Below are positions 27,730-38,403 of a stretch of DNA of 64,000 nucleotides, piece by piece (positions within the stretch are counted from its first letter, which is position 1; each line of letters begins with the position of its first letter). Where the stretch lies: positions 26,271-90,270 of the forward strand of contig NZ_RLIH01000010.1 of assembly GCF_004006535.1 (NCBI RefSeq). The letters are read 5' to 3'. The notes under the pieces are model-generated. The model did no database searches and was not told the DNA's origin. It saw nothing but the letters and a program-made list of their open reading frames with translations. The DNA is from Anaerosphaera multitolerans. Lineage in GTDB: Bacteria > Bacillota > Clostridia > Tissierellales > Peptoniphilaceae. The position numbers were made by a program, and so were the translations under genes.

Positions 27730-29528
27730 AAAATTACCTTAGCCTAATTCCCATTTCCGCAAAAGTCCATAGACGACAAAACCGTATGACATTGCTTTGC
27801 ATTATTTTCGCAGTATTCCTTGTAACAGCCATTTTCAGTATGGCAGATATGGGTGTTAGAATGGAATCAAAAAGATTAATTAGTAAACATGGAAGTGAAG
27901 CACTGCAGGGAATAAGCAACAATAAAACTGCACAGAGCTTATATATTTCAGCAATATTATTATTCATAATGATATTAATTGCTGGTGTATTGATGATTTC
28001 AAGTAGTATCAACAGCAATGTAGCTAAGAGAACACAATTTTTTGGTATGATGCGTTGTATTGGTATGAGCAAAAAACAGATTATACGTTTTGTCCGACTG
28101 GAAGCTCTTAATTGGTGTAAAACAGCAGTTCCCATTGGTATTATACTCGGCATTGTAATTACATGGATTTTATGCGCTTTCTTAAGATTTGTCGTTGCAG
28201 ACGAATTTTCCAATATGCCACTTTTCGGCATAAGTATAATTGGTATTATAAGCGGAATAGTCATAGGTGTCGTTACTGTTTTAATAGCCTCCAGTTCTCC
28301 AGCAAAAAAAGCCGCTGAAGTATCTCCCATTGCTGCAGTATCAGGAAATTCCCAAAATACACATGCCACTAAGCCTGTAGCTATCACTAATCTCTCTAAA
28401 ATTGAAACAACGCTGGGAATTCATCATGCAGTATCTGCTAAGAAAAATTTTATTCTTATGACAAGCTCCTTTGCACTAAGTATTATCTTATTTTTAAGTT
28501 TTTCTGTTTTAATTGATTTTGTCGGTTATATTATGCCACAGTCATCAAGTACTTCCGACCTTAACATTTCAAGTAATGATGGTTCTAATTCAATAGATTC
28601 TGCACTGCTGGAAAAAATTAGCAATATGGATGGTGTTAAGAAAGTTTATGGAAGAAGAAATTTATTTAATATTCAAGCAAAAGTTGGAAAAGATAAAGAG
28701 AAAATTGACATAATTTCCTATGATGAATTTGACTTAGAAAGTTTATCTAAAGATAAACTTTTAAAATCAGGCAGTGATATTTCAAAAGTATATGGTAATA
28801 ATAATTCTGTTCTTACTATTTGGGATAAGGAGATTTCATTAGAGATTGGCGATACCATTAGCATCGGAAATGATAATTTTGAAATTGCCGGTATGTTAAA
28901 ATATAATCCTTTTAATGATGACGGTAGTACAGATAGCAAAATCACAATTATCACCTCTGGGGAAACTTTTAAACGGATAACAGGTATTGATGACTACTCA
29001 CTTGTTATGATACAGACAACAAAAGATGTAACAGATGATAATATAATGGACATTAATAATATTCTAGATGATAATTACACTCTCCACGATAGAAGAGAAC
29101 AACGCACAACTGCCACATATATGGCTTTTGTAACATTTATATACGGTTTTTTAGCAATTATTACTTTGGTAACTGTTTTAAATATTGTAAACAGTATTTC
29201 TATGAGTGTATCAGCTCGAATAAAACAATATGGTGTTATGCGCTCTATCGGTATGGATGAACGTCAAATTAAAAAAATGATAGCTTCTGAAGCATTTACC
29301 TATGCCATATCCGGTTGTTTTATCGGTTGTATTGTCGGATTACTTATTAGTAAGGGGTTATATGATACTTTAATTACTTCACATTTCAGCTATGCTGTAT
29401 GGAGTATACCTATTAATTCAATAATAATGGTACTATTATTTGTTTGCGGATCTGCTATAATTGCAGTTTATCATTCCTTAAAACAAATTAAAAATACATC
29501 AATAACAGAAATAATCAATGAATTGTAA
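27726..29528 (+). CDS. ABC transporter permease with two FtsX domains
   Basis: A 600-residue permease with an N-terminal helix, three helices (about 75-195) forming the first FtsX core (MMRCIGMSKKQIIRFVRLEAL), a further helix near 245-270, an extracellular domain of about 200 residues (270-475) and a second FtsX core with three helices (475-590, GVMRSIGMDERQIKKM). This is the layout of larger MacB/YknZ-like or BceB-like permeases. It is translationally coupled to the ATPase and follows a two-component system, so a drug- or peptide-responsive efflux or sensing complex is likely. A terminator follows at 29594-29631. Confidence 0.9.
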   Translation: MKNYLSLIPISAKVHRRQNRMTLLCIIFAVFLVTAIFSMADMGVRMESKRLISKHGSEALQGISNNKTAQSLYISAILLFIMILIAGVLMISSSINSNVAKRTQFFGMMRCIGMSKKQIIRFVRLEALNWCKTAVPIGIILGIVITWILCAFLRFVVADEFSNMPLFGISIIGIISGIVIGVVTVLIASSSPAKKAAEVSPIAAVSGNSQNTHATKPVAITNLSKIETTLGIHHAVSAKKNFILMTSSFALSIILFLSFSVLIDFVGYIMPQSSSTSDLNISSNDGSNSIDSALLEKISNMDGVKKVYGRRNLFNIQAKVGKDKEKIDIISYDEFDLESLSKDKLLKSGSDISKVYGNNNSVLTIWDKEISLEIGDTISIGNDNFEIAGMLKYNPFNDDGSTDSKITIITSGETFKRITGIDDYSLVMIQTTKDVTDDNIMDINNILDDNYTLHDRREQRTTATYMAFVTFIYGFLAIITLVTVLNIVNSISMSVSARIKQYGVMRSIGMDERQIKKMIASEAFTYAISGCFIGCIVGLLISKGLYDTLITSHFSYAVWSIPINSIIMVLLFVCGSAIIAVYHSLKQIKNTSITEIINEL

Positions 29529-29593
29529 TAATTCTGATTTTGAAAAGTTTAGGTGAAATATAAAAAAACAAATTAAAAATATTCCTAAAAAAA

Positions 29594-29631
29594 CCTGTAA
29601 CCTTTAATATAAAAGTCTTACAGGATTTTTT
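29594..29631 (+). terminator. Terminator of the two-component/ABC operon
   Basis: CCTGTAA pairs with TTACAGG across a 17-base loop and is followed by ATTTTTT, 65 bases after the permease stop. Confidence 0.75.
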
Positions 29632-29867
29632 ACTATTTACTTTCAAAATTTAAAAACTTTTTTATAATTCTCTATGTTTATCAGTTTTCGCTACTTAACT
29701 AAAAATTATTAGTTTATACAATTAGAAACATAATGTTTTGAACTGTCTATTAATCGTTGAAATTTAAAACTATTAAATATTACAAAAATATAGCTTTAAA
29801 AATAATAAAATCTATAATATTTTCCCCATATACGAAAGACTTTAAAATGAAATAGAAAGCTGATAGT

Positions 29868-30866
29868 TTATATTCCTATTTCCTGCACAACTTTTTTTGT
29901 AAATTCTGTCGTAGTAGTTGTTCCTCCAAGATCCTGTGTATAGTTATTAGAATCGGATAATACTGTTTCAATGGCCTTTTCTATTTGTTGGGCTTCCTTG
30001 TTTAAGTTAAGGTGTCGAAGCATCATTACTCCGGTAAGCAACATTGCTGTAGGATTGACAAGATTTTTACCTGCAATGTCAGGCGCTGAGCCATGAACTG
30101 ATTCAAATATGGCAATATCTTTTCCTAAATTTGCTCCGGGAACTAATCCCAAACCTCCAATTAAGCCTGCGCATAGGTCTGATAAAATATCTCCATAAAG
30201 ATTTTCTGTGGCAATAACACCATATTTTTCAGGATACATAACAAGCTGCATACACATATTGTCCACTAGAACTTCTTCCAATTGAATTTTAGGATATTCT
30301 CTGGCAACTTCTCGAACTGTGGATAAAAAAAGTCCGTCAGTTAGTTTCATAATATTTGCCTTTGTAACCACTGTAACTTTTTCTTTGTTATTTTTTGCTG
30401 CATAGTCAAAGGCACTGCGTAGTAGTCGCTCTGATTTTTCTTTCGTAATAATTTTAATGGAGTGTGCTTCCGTGGAAGATATTTGTTTCTCAACACCGGC
30501 ATATAAATCCTCTGTATTTTCACGAAAAATAACTAAATCCACATTGGAAAAGTGGCTAGGTATGGTTCCCACATTTTTAATAGGTCTTACATTGGCATAT
30601 AGGTCATATTTTTTTCGCAGCTCCACATTTATACTGCGAAATCCAGTTCCAATGGGAGTCGTAATAGGTCCTTTGATTCCAATCTTGTTGGATTCTAAAC
30701 TTTGATATAGTTCTTCAGGAATATAAGTTCCCTTTTCTTTGTAAACAAATTCTCCAGCTTCTTGAACATCCCAAGTAATGGGAGCTTTTGTTGCGGCAAT
30801 AACTTCTTTTAAAGCGTCGGTAATTTCAATACCAACACCATCTCCGGGAATTAATGTAACTTTCAT
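29868..30866 (-). CDS. icd: NAD(P)-dependent isocitrate dehydrogenase
   Basis: The 332-residue enzyme belongs to the isocitrate/isopropylmalate dehydrogenase family and resembles the short NAD-type isocitrate dehydrogenases: GDGVGIEI near the N-terminus, substrate-binding LRKKYDLYANVRPIKN, RENTEDLYAG, VTKANIMKLTDGLF, NMCMQLVMYPEKYGV and NLYGDILSDLCAGLIGG with its metal-binding Asp residues, then ESVHGSAPDIAGK. Isopropylmalate or homoisocitrate dehydrogenase are alternatives, but the NVRP and RENTED motifs favour isocitrate. It converts isocitrate to 2-oxoglutarate, probably to make glutamate in an incomplete TCA pathway. A GGAGG ribosome site precedes the ATG. It stands alone with decayed DNA upstream. 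Confidence 0.85.
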   Translation of the reverse strand: MKVTLIPGDGVGIEITDALKEVIAATKAPITWDVQEAGEFVYKEKGTYIPEELYQSLESNKIGIKGPITTPIGTGFRSINVELRKKYDLYANVRPIKNVGTIPSHFSNVDLVIFRENTEDLYAGVEKQISSTEAHSIKIITKEKSERLLRSAFDYAAKNNKEKVTVVTKANIMKLTDGLFLSTVREVAREYPKIQLEEVLVDNMCMQLVMYPEKYGVIATENLYGDILSDLCAGLIGGLGLVPGANLGKDIAIFESVHGSAPDIAGKNLVNPTAMLLTGVMMLRHLNLNKEAQQIEKAIETVLSDSNNYTQDLGGTTTTTEFTKKVVQEIGI

Positions 30867-31680
30867 AAATTAAACCTCCAGTTCTCTCTTTGGAATAGTT
30901 AAAATATCCACATTTTCTTATAACTTCTCTCTCATAAAGAGAGTTTTAATCCGATTTTTAAAAATATCATCCATTTTTGCATCAGAAGTTAATGTAAGTC
31001 GCCTACATTTTTTAAACCCAATTGCAACTATTGCAGGTCAATATAGCTAAGAATATGTCCATTTTTATTTAGTCAACGCCCATAGCCTCCAATTATTTTT
31101 TGTCTACAAGGTTACCTTCTAAAAGGCAACTTTCTAAATTTTTATATGTAAAAATTTCTCATGATTTCCTCCTTTTAAAACAATCAATCTCCTATTAAAA
31201 CTAAATATTTTCATATCTTAAGTAATAAAAAGATAAGGGATAAAATTAGTATAATTAATAATACAAAGTAGAAGGACTTAAGTAAGTTAACCTTTGAAAA
31301 TTAAATAAATAATATTAAAAATAGTATCTACAATAATACATATATTTATTTCAGATTATAACTTTAATATATTATAAATAATATTAACAAATTTTTCTTT
31401 CAATTGACTGTCTTTTCATTGTGTTTTAGCTTTTTAAGTATTAATTACTTTGACAATTGAACCTTATAAATCGATTTCTTTTCCCCCTCTTCTATCATTT
31501 TTTTAGTGTCTCCTTTATGGAAAAATTAGAACAGTATTCTCCTGTTTAAACATAAAAAACTTACGGACAATTATATCCGCAAGTTCAATCTCTATTAATA
31601 TAAAGTATCGAAAATACTCTAGAAAAGGAAGAAAGTCACAAGAATGTGACTTTCTATGATTTTAAAAACTCCAATTATCG
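30867..31680. other. Decayed region with two hairpins
   Basis: The minus strand at about 30950-31035 encodes a coherent but isolated tail (FKKCRRLTLTSDAKMDDIF, then KNRIKTLFMREKL and stop) that may be the end of a lost gene I cannot identify. A minus-strand terminator-like hairpin (ACTTACGGA / TCCGCAAGT, then TTTTTT) lies at 31553-31584. A second perfect stem (GAAAGTCACA / TGTGACTTTC) lies at 31630-31654, close to the end of the broken metallo-hydrolase gene. Confidence 0.4.
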
Positions 31681-32325
31681 CTAGATAGCGGTATTTGAGC
31701 TAATACCACTAAGTTTCAAAATTATGATCCCATATTTATTTACAGAGTCACCTGCAAATAAAATTCTACCTCCGTTAGACCCGTATAATATTACATATGA
31801 TGAGTCATTATAAGCACCATTTCCATTTACTTCCTCAACTAAGGATTTGGTCGGTGCTCGAGCATATAAACCATCTTCACCTGATTCATCACAATTAAAA
31901 AACTGTCCTTTTACTCCTACATATAGATTTAAAACTTTAGGATTATTGAATTTCTTTCCAATTGCTTGATAAAATCCAAGTCTGACTTTTTATATTAATG
32001 ATATTCACTATTATCATCAATTACTTTCTTATTTTCAGTATCCCAAAAATTTACTATCTTAAATTCGTTAAATAAATCTTCTATACCATCCATATGGTTC
32101 ATATCAGGATGACTTAAAATAAATATAAAAATAGATTTCACAGAGTGACCATACATATATTCCATTGAATTTACTGGATTGTTTTTTTGATTGTGATTAC
32201 CTCCTTTTGACATATAAGACTTCATAATTAGTTCTCTAGATTTATCTACTGTAGCATTGGATACATCTATTACCGTTTTGTGACCTGAAAGATGGTTTAT
32301 ACACGTATAATCTCCCTATTTAACA
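31681..32325 (-). pseudogene. Broken metallo-beta-lactamase-fold (ComEC-like) hydrolase
   Basis: The minus strand reads HLSGHKTVIDVSNATVDKSRE, then SKGGNHNQKN and FILSHPDMNHMDGIEDLF, which carries the SHPDMxHxDG metal-binding motif of the fold, then KIVNFWDTENKKVIDD, ending at a stop at 31995. After a frameshift the family pattern continues: PKVLNLYVGVKGQFFN, ARAPTKSLVEEVN, then SYVILYGSNGGRILFAGDS. The GDS motif contributes a further metal ligand. The N-terminal start is missing. Soluble relatives of the ComEC hydrolase domain look like this and some act in defence or signalling islands. As it stands the gene is dead, and the flanks are also decayed. Confidence 0.7.
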
Positions 32326-33495
32326 TTTAAAAATGAATAACTCCCATAGTACCTCCTTGTCATTTTTTATTGATGTATACGCTATGACATTGAAAACAAA
32401 TCTTCTAGCTTTTTGGCGTGTTCCACAATTCATAAAAAACAACATCGCTAGTAAAAATATAAAACAACTACAATTTAACAAAAAGAATTTAAATATCACT
32501 GAAGATAATAGATACATACAAATCATTAAAATCATCGCAATGTAGATGTCTCTAAAAAGCAAATAATCTCGATTTGATATTTTGATGATTTTTTCTTTTT
32601 TGTACTTACAGTAAATTTTGTATTGTTCGCATTTTCATAACAGTATTTATCTTTTGTATTTATAGATAAGTTATTCAAGATATTAGAATATTTTTCTTCA
32701 ACCTGTCTTTGAGTAAAACATTTATCGTAGTTTTTTCCTTTTAGCTAACTAAAAACTATCCCGCCAAGAAGAAGAAATATCTTAAGGTATAGAACTTAAT
32801 AAATTCACTAGAAAATTCACAAACTCAATATTTTCTTCTACTTTGTTTACAGTATATGTTCCATAAAATAGTAATAACAATACTATCATAGATATAATAT
32901 ATCAAAAGAGTCCCTTTTCACGATAATCCTTTAAATTAGACAATCTATCCTCTTATTCATGTATATTATAATGCATAATTTTTTATCCATCTTTATTAAA
33001 AAAAACAGTTTTTCTAAAGACTTTAAATAAAGAATACCTATATAATATCAAGTAGAAAAACAAAAAATAGGAACAACCTTAATATGTTCACCAAAAAATG
33101 AACATATTAAACAAACCTAAACGAATCATTTTTCAGAAAATTTATACACGGATGTAAGTTGTGAAAATTACGTGAATGATGTAATACAGCTAACGCTATA
33201 CAGTATCAAGGGCAGTTAAGTGGAGCTTTCCTTCAGCCCGTTGTTTTTTCTCATAAAAAGATTTTAAATCCGGATCATGTTAAGAATCAATAAGTACTGC
33301 CGAGAATAATACTTTGCACAAGTTCTCTTACCCATCATATTATAAGTCACTTCAAATTGACTAAGCTAACTCACAAAAGCATCAATGCCTACATAATTCA
33401 ATAATTTAGATAGATTAGAAAATCTGTAAATATCACCATTTTTTCTATTATTGGTACTTCAAAATGTAGGTAACCTTAAAATTTAAAAGAAGATT
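32326..33495. other. Decayed region upstream of the metallo-hydrolase remnant
   Basis: The open stretch 32320-32562 (minus) is hydrophobic and unrecognised, without convincing start signals. Around 32600-32740 short charged coding-like fragments appear on the minus strand with stops between them. From 33110 to 33495 I see no gene. Confidence 0.4.
33080..33109. repeat. Perfect inverted repeat
   Basis: TAATATGTTCA (33080-33090) is mirrored by TGAACATATTA (33099-33109) around an 8-base A-rich loop. It is in a gene-free stretch and could be an operator or an element end. Confidence 0.5.
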
Positions 33496-35232
33496 TTAAT
33501 TCGTAAGTTTCCAAGATTCCGAAATATATTTAGCATTCATTAAGTCCTTATATAATCCCCCATGTTCCATTAGAGTTTTATGGCTTCCCCTTTCTACAAT
33601 TCGTCTCTTATTTAGTACTAAAATTTGATCTGCGTTTCTTATAGTTTTAAGTCTATGTGCTATCATAATGACAGTCTTATCTTGGGTTAAAGATTCGATA
33701 GCATCTTTTAATTTATCTTCATTTTCAGGGTCTATATTGGCTGTTGCTTCGTCAAACATTATAATGGGAGCATCTTTTATTATAGCCCTTGCAATAGAAA
33801 TTCTTTGTTTTTCCCCTCCTGAGAGACTGGTTCCTCCTTCTCCTATGATCGTTTGATATTGATCTTGAAGTCCCATGATAAAATCATGGCATTGGGCTTT
33901 TTTCGCAGCAGCTATGACCTCATCTTTCCTTGCATTAGGGTTCCCAAATTTTATATTGTTTTCAATCGTATCTTCAAAAAGATAGACATCTTGAAATACC
34001 ATAGAGATGGAATCCATTAAGTTTTCAATCCTATAATCCTTAATATTCTTACCGCCTATCAATATTTCTCCTGAATCTACATCCCAGAATCTTGCTATTA
34101 AATTACAAAAAGTTGTCTTTCCGGAGCCTGAAGGACCTACGATTGCTGTCATGGATTTTTCTTTTATAAGGCAAAATACCTCCTTTAAAATCTCTCTCTC
34201 ATCATAGGAAAATGAAACATTTTTAAATTCTATATCATAGTTTATAATAGGGGTAGATATACTTCCTTCTTTCATATCATGGATTTCATTAATAAAGCCT
34301 ACAGAATCGATAGCATTTTCTGCTGCCCTTAATATCGCCATATTCGATCCAGCCCCTATGAGCCCTTCAAAAATAACAAAACTTGCCATAATCATCATAA
34401 TTGTTTCAGCTAAAACCAATTCACCATAAATATTTAATTTAACGGAAACAAAAATCATTGCAACTATAGTAATTCCTACTACAATCCTTTGAATCACAGT
34501 ATATGGAGTGAGGCTTTTTTCTAACTTTAATAATAAATTAGAAGTGTCTTTTATAGACTTATCTAATTGCTCATTGTTTTCTCCATCTAAGTTGTATGAC
34601 TTAATAACTTGCATCCCCTGAATAGTCGACAATACATTTTTAGTTAAATTTTCCTGAGTTTTAGCAATCTTGCTAGAATTGGAAATTGATTTTTTCTGCA
34701 TTAGAGATGTGACAATAAAAAACACTAAAACTCCTAATGATGCAATTAACCCTATTTTATAATTAAAGATAAAGATACCGGCTACAAATACTAACGTATT
34801 TAAAGTTCCTCCTAAAACTAAGACTAAAAGCATAGGAATCCATTGTTCTACAAGGCTCAAACTAGTCGTTGCTATGGAAGTGAGCCTACCTAAACTGTAA
34901 TCTGAAAAAAATCCCATAGGAACTTTTTTTATCTTTTCTCCAATTTCCATTCTTTTATGGGCAGCCATAAAATATCCGGCATGTGTCTGATTCATTTGGG
35001 AGATTTTTTGAGTAAGTATTTTACCTATCAAGGAAACAAAAAGTATGACAAAGGATATAAATATAGCTTGATAACTTATAGTTCCAGAAAATATTTCAAC
35101 AAGCATATAATAAATAGCTGCAAATTGTAGGGAATTAAATAATGCATGGAAAAACCCGGCTATAACAGATTTCTTAATATTTCCTTGCTCTTCTTCAGAA
35201 AAATTCCATATTTTTTTAAATATTGCCGTCAT
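33496..35232 (-). CDS. ABC transporter half-subunit, second of the ECF-cassette pair
   Basis: The 578-residue protein has a membrane domain (about 15-310) and an ATPase domain with Walker A GPSGSGKTT, signature LSGGEKQR and Walker B IIMFDEATANID. The start overlaps the stop of its partner as TAATG, so the two are co-translated and very likely form a heterodimer. This is the last gene of a six-gene cassette (TetR, ECF S, ECF T, ECF A, ABC, ABC). The same combination is known in the group A Streptococcus sia locus (siaD-H) and in many other Firmicutes. Its substrate is not established; heme or porphyrin handling is a hypothesis from that parallel. Confidence 0.88.
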   Translation of the reverse strand: MTAIFKKIWNFSEEEQGNIKKSVIAGFFHALFNSLQFAAIYYMLVEIFSGTISYQAIFISFVILFVSLIGKILTQKISQMNQTHAGYFMAAHKRMEIGEKIKKVPMGFFSDYSLGRLTSIATTSLSLVEQWIPMLLVLVLGGTLNTLVFVAGIFIFNYKIGLIASLGVLVFFIVTSLMQKKSISNSSKIAKTQENLTKNVLSTIQGMQVIKSYNLDGENNEQLDKSIKDTSNLLLKLEKSLTPYTVIQRIVVGITIVAMIFVSVKLNIYGELVLAETIMMIMASFVIFEGLIGAGSNMAILRAAENAIDSVGFINEIHDMKEGSISTPIINYDIEFKNVSFSYDEREILKEVFCLIKEKSMTAIVGPSGSGKTTFCNLIARFWDVDSGEILIGGKNIKDYRIENLMDSISMVFQDVYLFEDTIENNIKFGNPNARKDEVIAAAKKAQCHDFIMGLQDQYQTIIGEGGTSLSGGEKQRISIARAIIKDAPIIMFDEATANIDPENEDKLKDAIESLTQDKTVIMIAHRLKTIRNADQILVLNKRRIVERGSHKTLMEHGGLYKDLMNAKYISESWKLTN

Positions 35233-36947
35233 TATTCTTCCCCTTTCATACTTGCTTCATACATTTGCCTGTAAAGATCAGATTTATCTAGAAGTTGACT
35301 ATGTGTACCAAAATTTTCTAATTTTCCATTACTTATAACAAATATCCTATCTACATCAGTTATAGTCCTCAACCTATGAGCTATGATAAGTAAAGTCTTT
35401 CCTTTTACCAGGTTTGAGATAGCTTCTTGTATAATGGCTTCATTCTCAGGATCAATATAGGATGTAGCCTCATCTAAGATTATAATTGGCCCATCCTTTA
35501 GCATGGCTCTTGCAATAGATATTCTCTGTCTTTCCCCTCCTGAGAGATGACCACCGCCTTCTCCTACAATAGTGTCATAGCCATTAGATAGGTTTAAAAT
35601 GAAATCGTGGCAGCCAGATTTTTTAGCTATCTCTTCTACTTCCTTATCTGTAGCTTCTTTATTTCCCAATCTAATATTATCCCTTACTGATATATCAAAA
35701 AGAAAATTGTCTTGGGATACATAAGATATTAAAGAGGATAGTCTTTCAAGGGACATCTCTTCCGTATCTACCCCACCGATTGATATTTTCCCATCATCTA
35801 TATTCCAAAAACCTGCAATAAGTTTAGCTATCGTTGACTTTCCTGAACCTGATGGTCCTACAAGAGCAGATACTGAGTTAGCCTCAACGGATAGGCTTAT
35901 GTCGTCTATGATTTTACCCTCTCCGTCATATGAAAAAACTATATTTTCTAATTCTATTTCAAACTCTTTTACTTCATATCCTTTTTCTTTATTTTTAAGT
36001 TCTCTAGAATTTAAAATCTTTTCTATTTCTCCAGTTATGGTAGAAATTCTAGATAAATCGTCCATATAGTTCATAATTTTTACTATGCTTGAAACAGTAG
36101 CAAAAGATAAAACAATTAATGTCATTAAACTAGTTAGATCTATACTTCCATTCATGTAGAAAAGAATACCAAAAGGGATAATGGTAATAATTCCCATAGG
36201 TGAAAGTAATCTACCTATGGCTACCCTATTCATACTTTGTCCCATCCAGTCGCAATAAAACTGAGCATTGTCATAAACTGCGTCTGAAAACTTTTCATAA
36301 GAACTGCTACTTTGATTAAATGTTTTTATAATCTTTATCCCATTGATGTATTCAACAATAGCATTATTCATCCTTTGCCCTATGGAGACTGATTTTTGGA
36401 ACATGTCTTTATAATTATCGTTCATCACACTCATCATCACCGACATACCTATCGCTAGAGGAATCAGTGATAGAAGTGTCAACCTCCAATCTAATAGGAA
36501 CATATAGACTAATAGAAGTATGGGGCCAACTAGGTTCGCAGTAAATTCCGGCACTAAATGAGCCAAAGAAGTTTCCATACTATCTACTTGCTCCACTATT
36601 ATGTTTTTAAGTTCACCGGATGATCTCGACATAACATCTCCTAAAGGCATTTTAAATAACTTATTAGAAATATCATTTCTGATTTCTCCAAGGGAGTTAA
36701 AAGTTGCTGTATGAGATATGGCTGAGGATACCCCTGCTGCTATCTCTTTAGCTACAAACATTAATAAAATTATTAAACAGACAGAAAAATAAAATTCTAA
36801 GCTTGCATTTTTATTTATTAAATTTACAATTATCTTAGCCATATAAACATAAGAAAAGAGATTAGCAACAACTCCAACAATCGCTAGAACAATGGAAGCA
36901 AAAAACTGACTATTTCTCTTTTTCACATATTGCTTAACTAAATCCAC
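35232..36947 (-). CDS. ABC transporter half-subunit, first of the ECF-cassette pair
   Basis: A 571-residue half-transporter with membrane domain (about 10-310) and ATPase domain (about 330-571): Walker A GPSGSGKST, signature LSGGERQR, Walker B IIILDEATSYIDPE. It starts at GTG with a GGAGG ribosome site eight bases upstream, 16 bases after the fused ECF ATPase gene. Both nucleotide sites of this pair look canonical, unlike the pair at 19684-23027. Its tight linkage to the ECF transporter suggests that both complexes handle the same compound, one importing and the other exporting or also importing. Confidence 0.88.
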   Translation of the reverse strand: MDLVKQYVKKRNSQFFASIVLAIVGVVANLFSYVYMAKIIVNLINKNASLEFYFSVCLIILLMFVAKEIAAGVSSAISHTATFNSLGEIRNDISNKLFKMPLGDVMSRSSGELKNIIVEQVDSMETSLAHLVPEFTANLVGPILLLVYMFLLDWRLTLLSLIPLAIGMSVMMSVMNDNYKDMFQKSVSIGQRMNNAIVEYINGIKIIKTFNQSSSSYEKFSDAVYDNAQFYCDWMGQSMNRVAIGRLLSPMGIITIIPFGILFYMNGSIDLTSLMTLIVLSFATVSSIVKIMNYMDDLSRISTITGEIEKILNSRELKNKEKGYEVKEFEIELENIVFSYDGEGKIIDDISLSVEANSVSALVGPSGSGKSTIAKLIAGFWNIDDGKISIGGVDTEEMSLERLSSLISYVSQDNFLFDISVRDNIRLGNKEATDKEVEEIAKKSGCHDFILNLSNGYDTIVGEGGGHLSGGERQRISIARAMLKDGPIIILDEATSYIDPENEAIIQEAISNLVKGKTLLIIAHRLRTITDVDRIFVISNGKLENFGTHSQLLDKSDLYRQMYEASMKGEE

Positions 36948-36963
36948 TTCTTATCCTCCCTTT

Positions 36964-38403
36964 TTATAAATTTTTAAATAAACTATCAAATTTTCTTTGC
37001 ATTCGCTCTTTTTCATATCTATATATTTTTCCTGTTCCATCTTCAATTTCTAAAATTGTGTCACAACATAGATTCAAGAGCTCAAAATCATGAGTAATAA
37101 CCACAACTAAAATTTCTTTTTCGTTTAAAATTTTAATTATCTTTGCTAAAGCAATCATATTCGCATAATCTAGGCCCGATGTTGGTTCGTCCATAATACA
37201 AATTTGTTTCCCCGATAAAAGACTATTCGCAATTACTACTCTTTGTTTTTCACCTCCCGATAGACTTTGAGGATGTCTTTCCCTTTTTTCATCTAGGTTT
37301 AAAAGCTTTAGAATATTTTCCATCATATCTTCACTTGCATTGTTGTAAAATAAAACCTCTTTTTTGACAGATTCTTTAAACAATTGTCTGGTTACATCTT
37401 GCATTACATAAGAGCACATAGATGTAATTATTTTTTTATTATTTAAAAATATGGAACCTTTATTTTTTATAAGACCTAATAATCCTTCCACAAAGGTTGA
37501 TTTCCCACTTCCATTTTTACCGATTATTCCTAAAGATCCTATTTTCATATCAAAATCATTTATATCAACTTGAAAACCCTCATTTCTTAAGCTCGAAAAA
37601 CTTTCTGATTTAAAATCAAAAGTATTTTTTAAGTTTAGCTCTACATCAAATTTCATTATTGTATTTCGGAGCTCTCTCAAGTGCAGTTTTTCTTGAGATA
37701 GCTTTAAAAATTCGTTTTTAGCATAAATTTCTTTTATTTCCCCATTATGAAGATAAACGTAAGTATCAACTAAATCATTTAACCAGTATAATCTATGTTC
37801 ATTAATAATAATTGTTACTCCTATATTTTTCATTTTTTGTAGTTGGGCTTTTAAGTTTTTGATTTCTGTTATATCTAAATTAGAACTAACTTCATCTAAA
37901 AGTAATATTTCTGGTCCCATAGCCATAACTTCCGCTATTGCTATTCTTTGCTTTTCACCACCTGATAAATAAAAAATATCTCGATTAATTAGTTCTTCTA
38001 AATTAAATTCTTTTATTACCGCACTTATTCTATTTTTTATTTCTTTGGTAGGTAAACCTATATTTTCACAACCAAATATAAGTTCTGCACTAGTATCTAG
38101 GTTGAAAAATTGAGCTCTTGGATTCTGAAACACAGTTCCAATATTTTGAGCTATATCCCCAATTTCTTCTTGACTTATATCATGACCTTGAAAAATAATT
38201 TCCCCTGTAACTTCTGCTTCATAATATGAATTGCTCAGTCCATTTATGGTTCGAACAAGACTAGTTTTCCCCGATCCGCTTTGGCCAACAATAGCCACTA
38301 TTTCCCCTTTTTTTATTTTTAAGTTTATATTTTTTAAAGAATAATCACTGACAGAAGGATATTTAACACTTACGTCAATTAATTCTAATTCAAAGTTCTC
38401 CAT
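36964..38403 (-). CDS. ECF transporter ATPase with two fused nucleotide-binding domains
   Basis: The start at ATG 38403 follows AGGTGG and overlaps the T-component stop as TAATG; the GTG three codons upstream is less likely. The 479-residue protein carries two ATPase domains, each complete: Walker A GQSGSGKTS and GKNGSGKST, signatures LSGGEKQR (both), Walker B LLLDEVSSNLD and CIMDEPTSGLD. Fused EcfA-EcfA' proteins energise group I ECF importers. With the T and S genes directly upstream this makes a complete dedicated ECF importer. In group A Streptococcus the corresponding ECF importer (SiaFGH) is reported to take up heme. Confidence 0.9.
   Translation of the reverse strand: MENFELELIDVSVKYPSVSDYSLKNINLKIKKGEIVAIVGQSGSGKTSLVRTINGLSNSYYEAEVTGEIIFQGHDISQEEIGDIAQNIGTVFQNPRAQFFNLDTSAELIFGCENIGLPTKEIKNRISAVIKEFNLEELINRDIFYLSGGEKQRIAIAEVMAMGPEILLLDEVSSNLDITEIKNLKAQLQKMKNIGVTIIINEHRLYWLNDLVDTYVYLHNGEIKEIYAKNEFLKLSQEKLHLRELRNTIMKFDVELNLKNTFDFKSESFSSLRNEGFQVDINDFDMKIGSLGIIGKNGSGKSTFVEGLLGLIKNKGSIFLNNKKIITSMCSYVMQDVTRQLFKESVKKEVLFYNNASEDMMENILKLLNLDEKRERHPQSLSGGEKQRVVIANSLLSGKQICIMDEPTSGLDYANMIALAKIIKILNEKEILVVVITHDFELLNLCCDTILEIEDGTGKIYRYEKERMQRKFDSLFKNL

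Noticed and set aside
27734..28387. A 217-codon minus-strand frame inside the ABC permease gene
   Set aside because: It is antisense to a well-supported permease and its hydrophobic composition follows from the membrane segments on the other strand.
32320..32562. An 80-codon hydrophobic ORF on the minus strand
   Set aside because: No start signal and no family resemblance; it lies in decayed DNA next to a broken gene.
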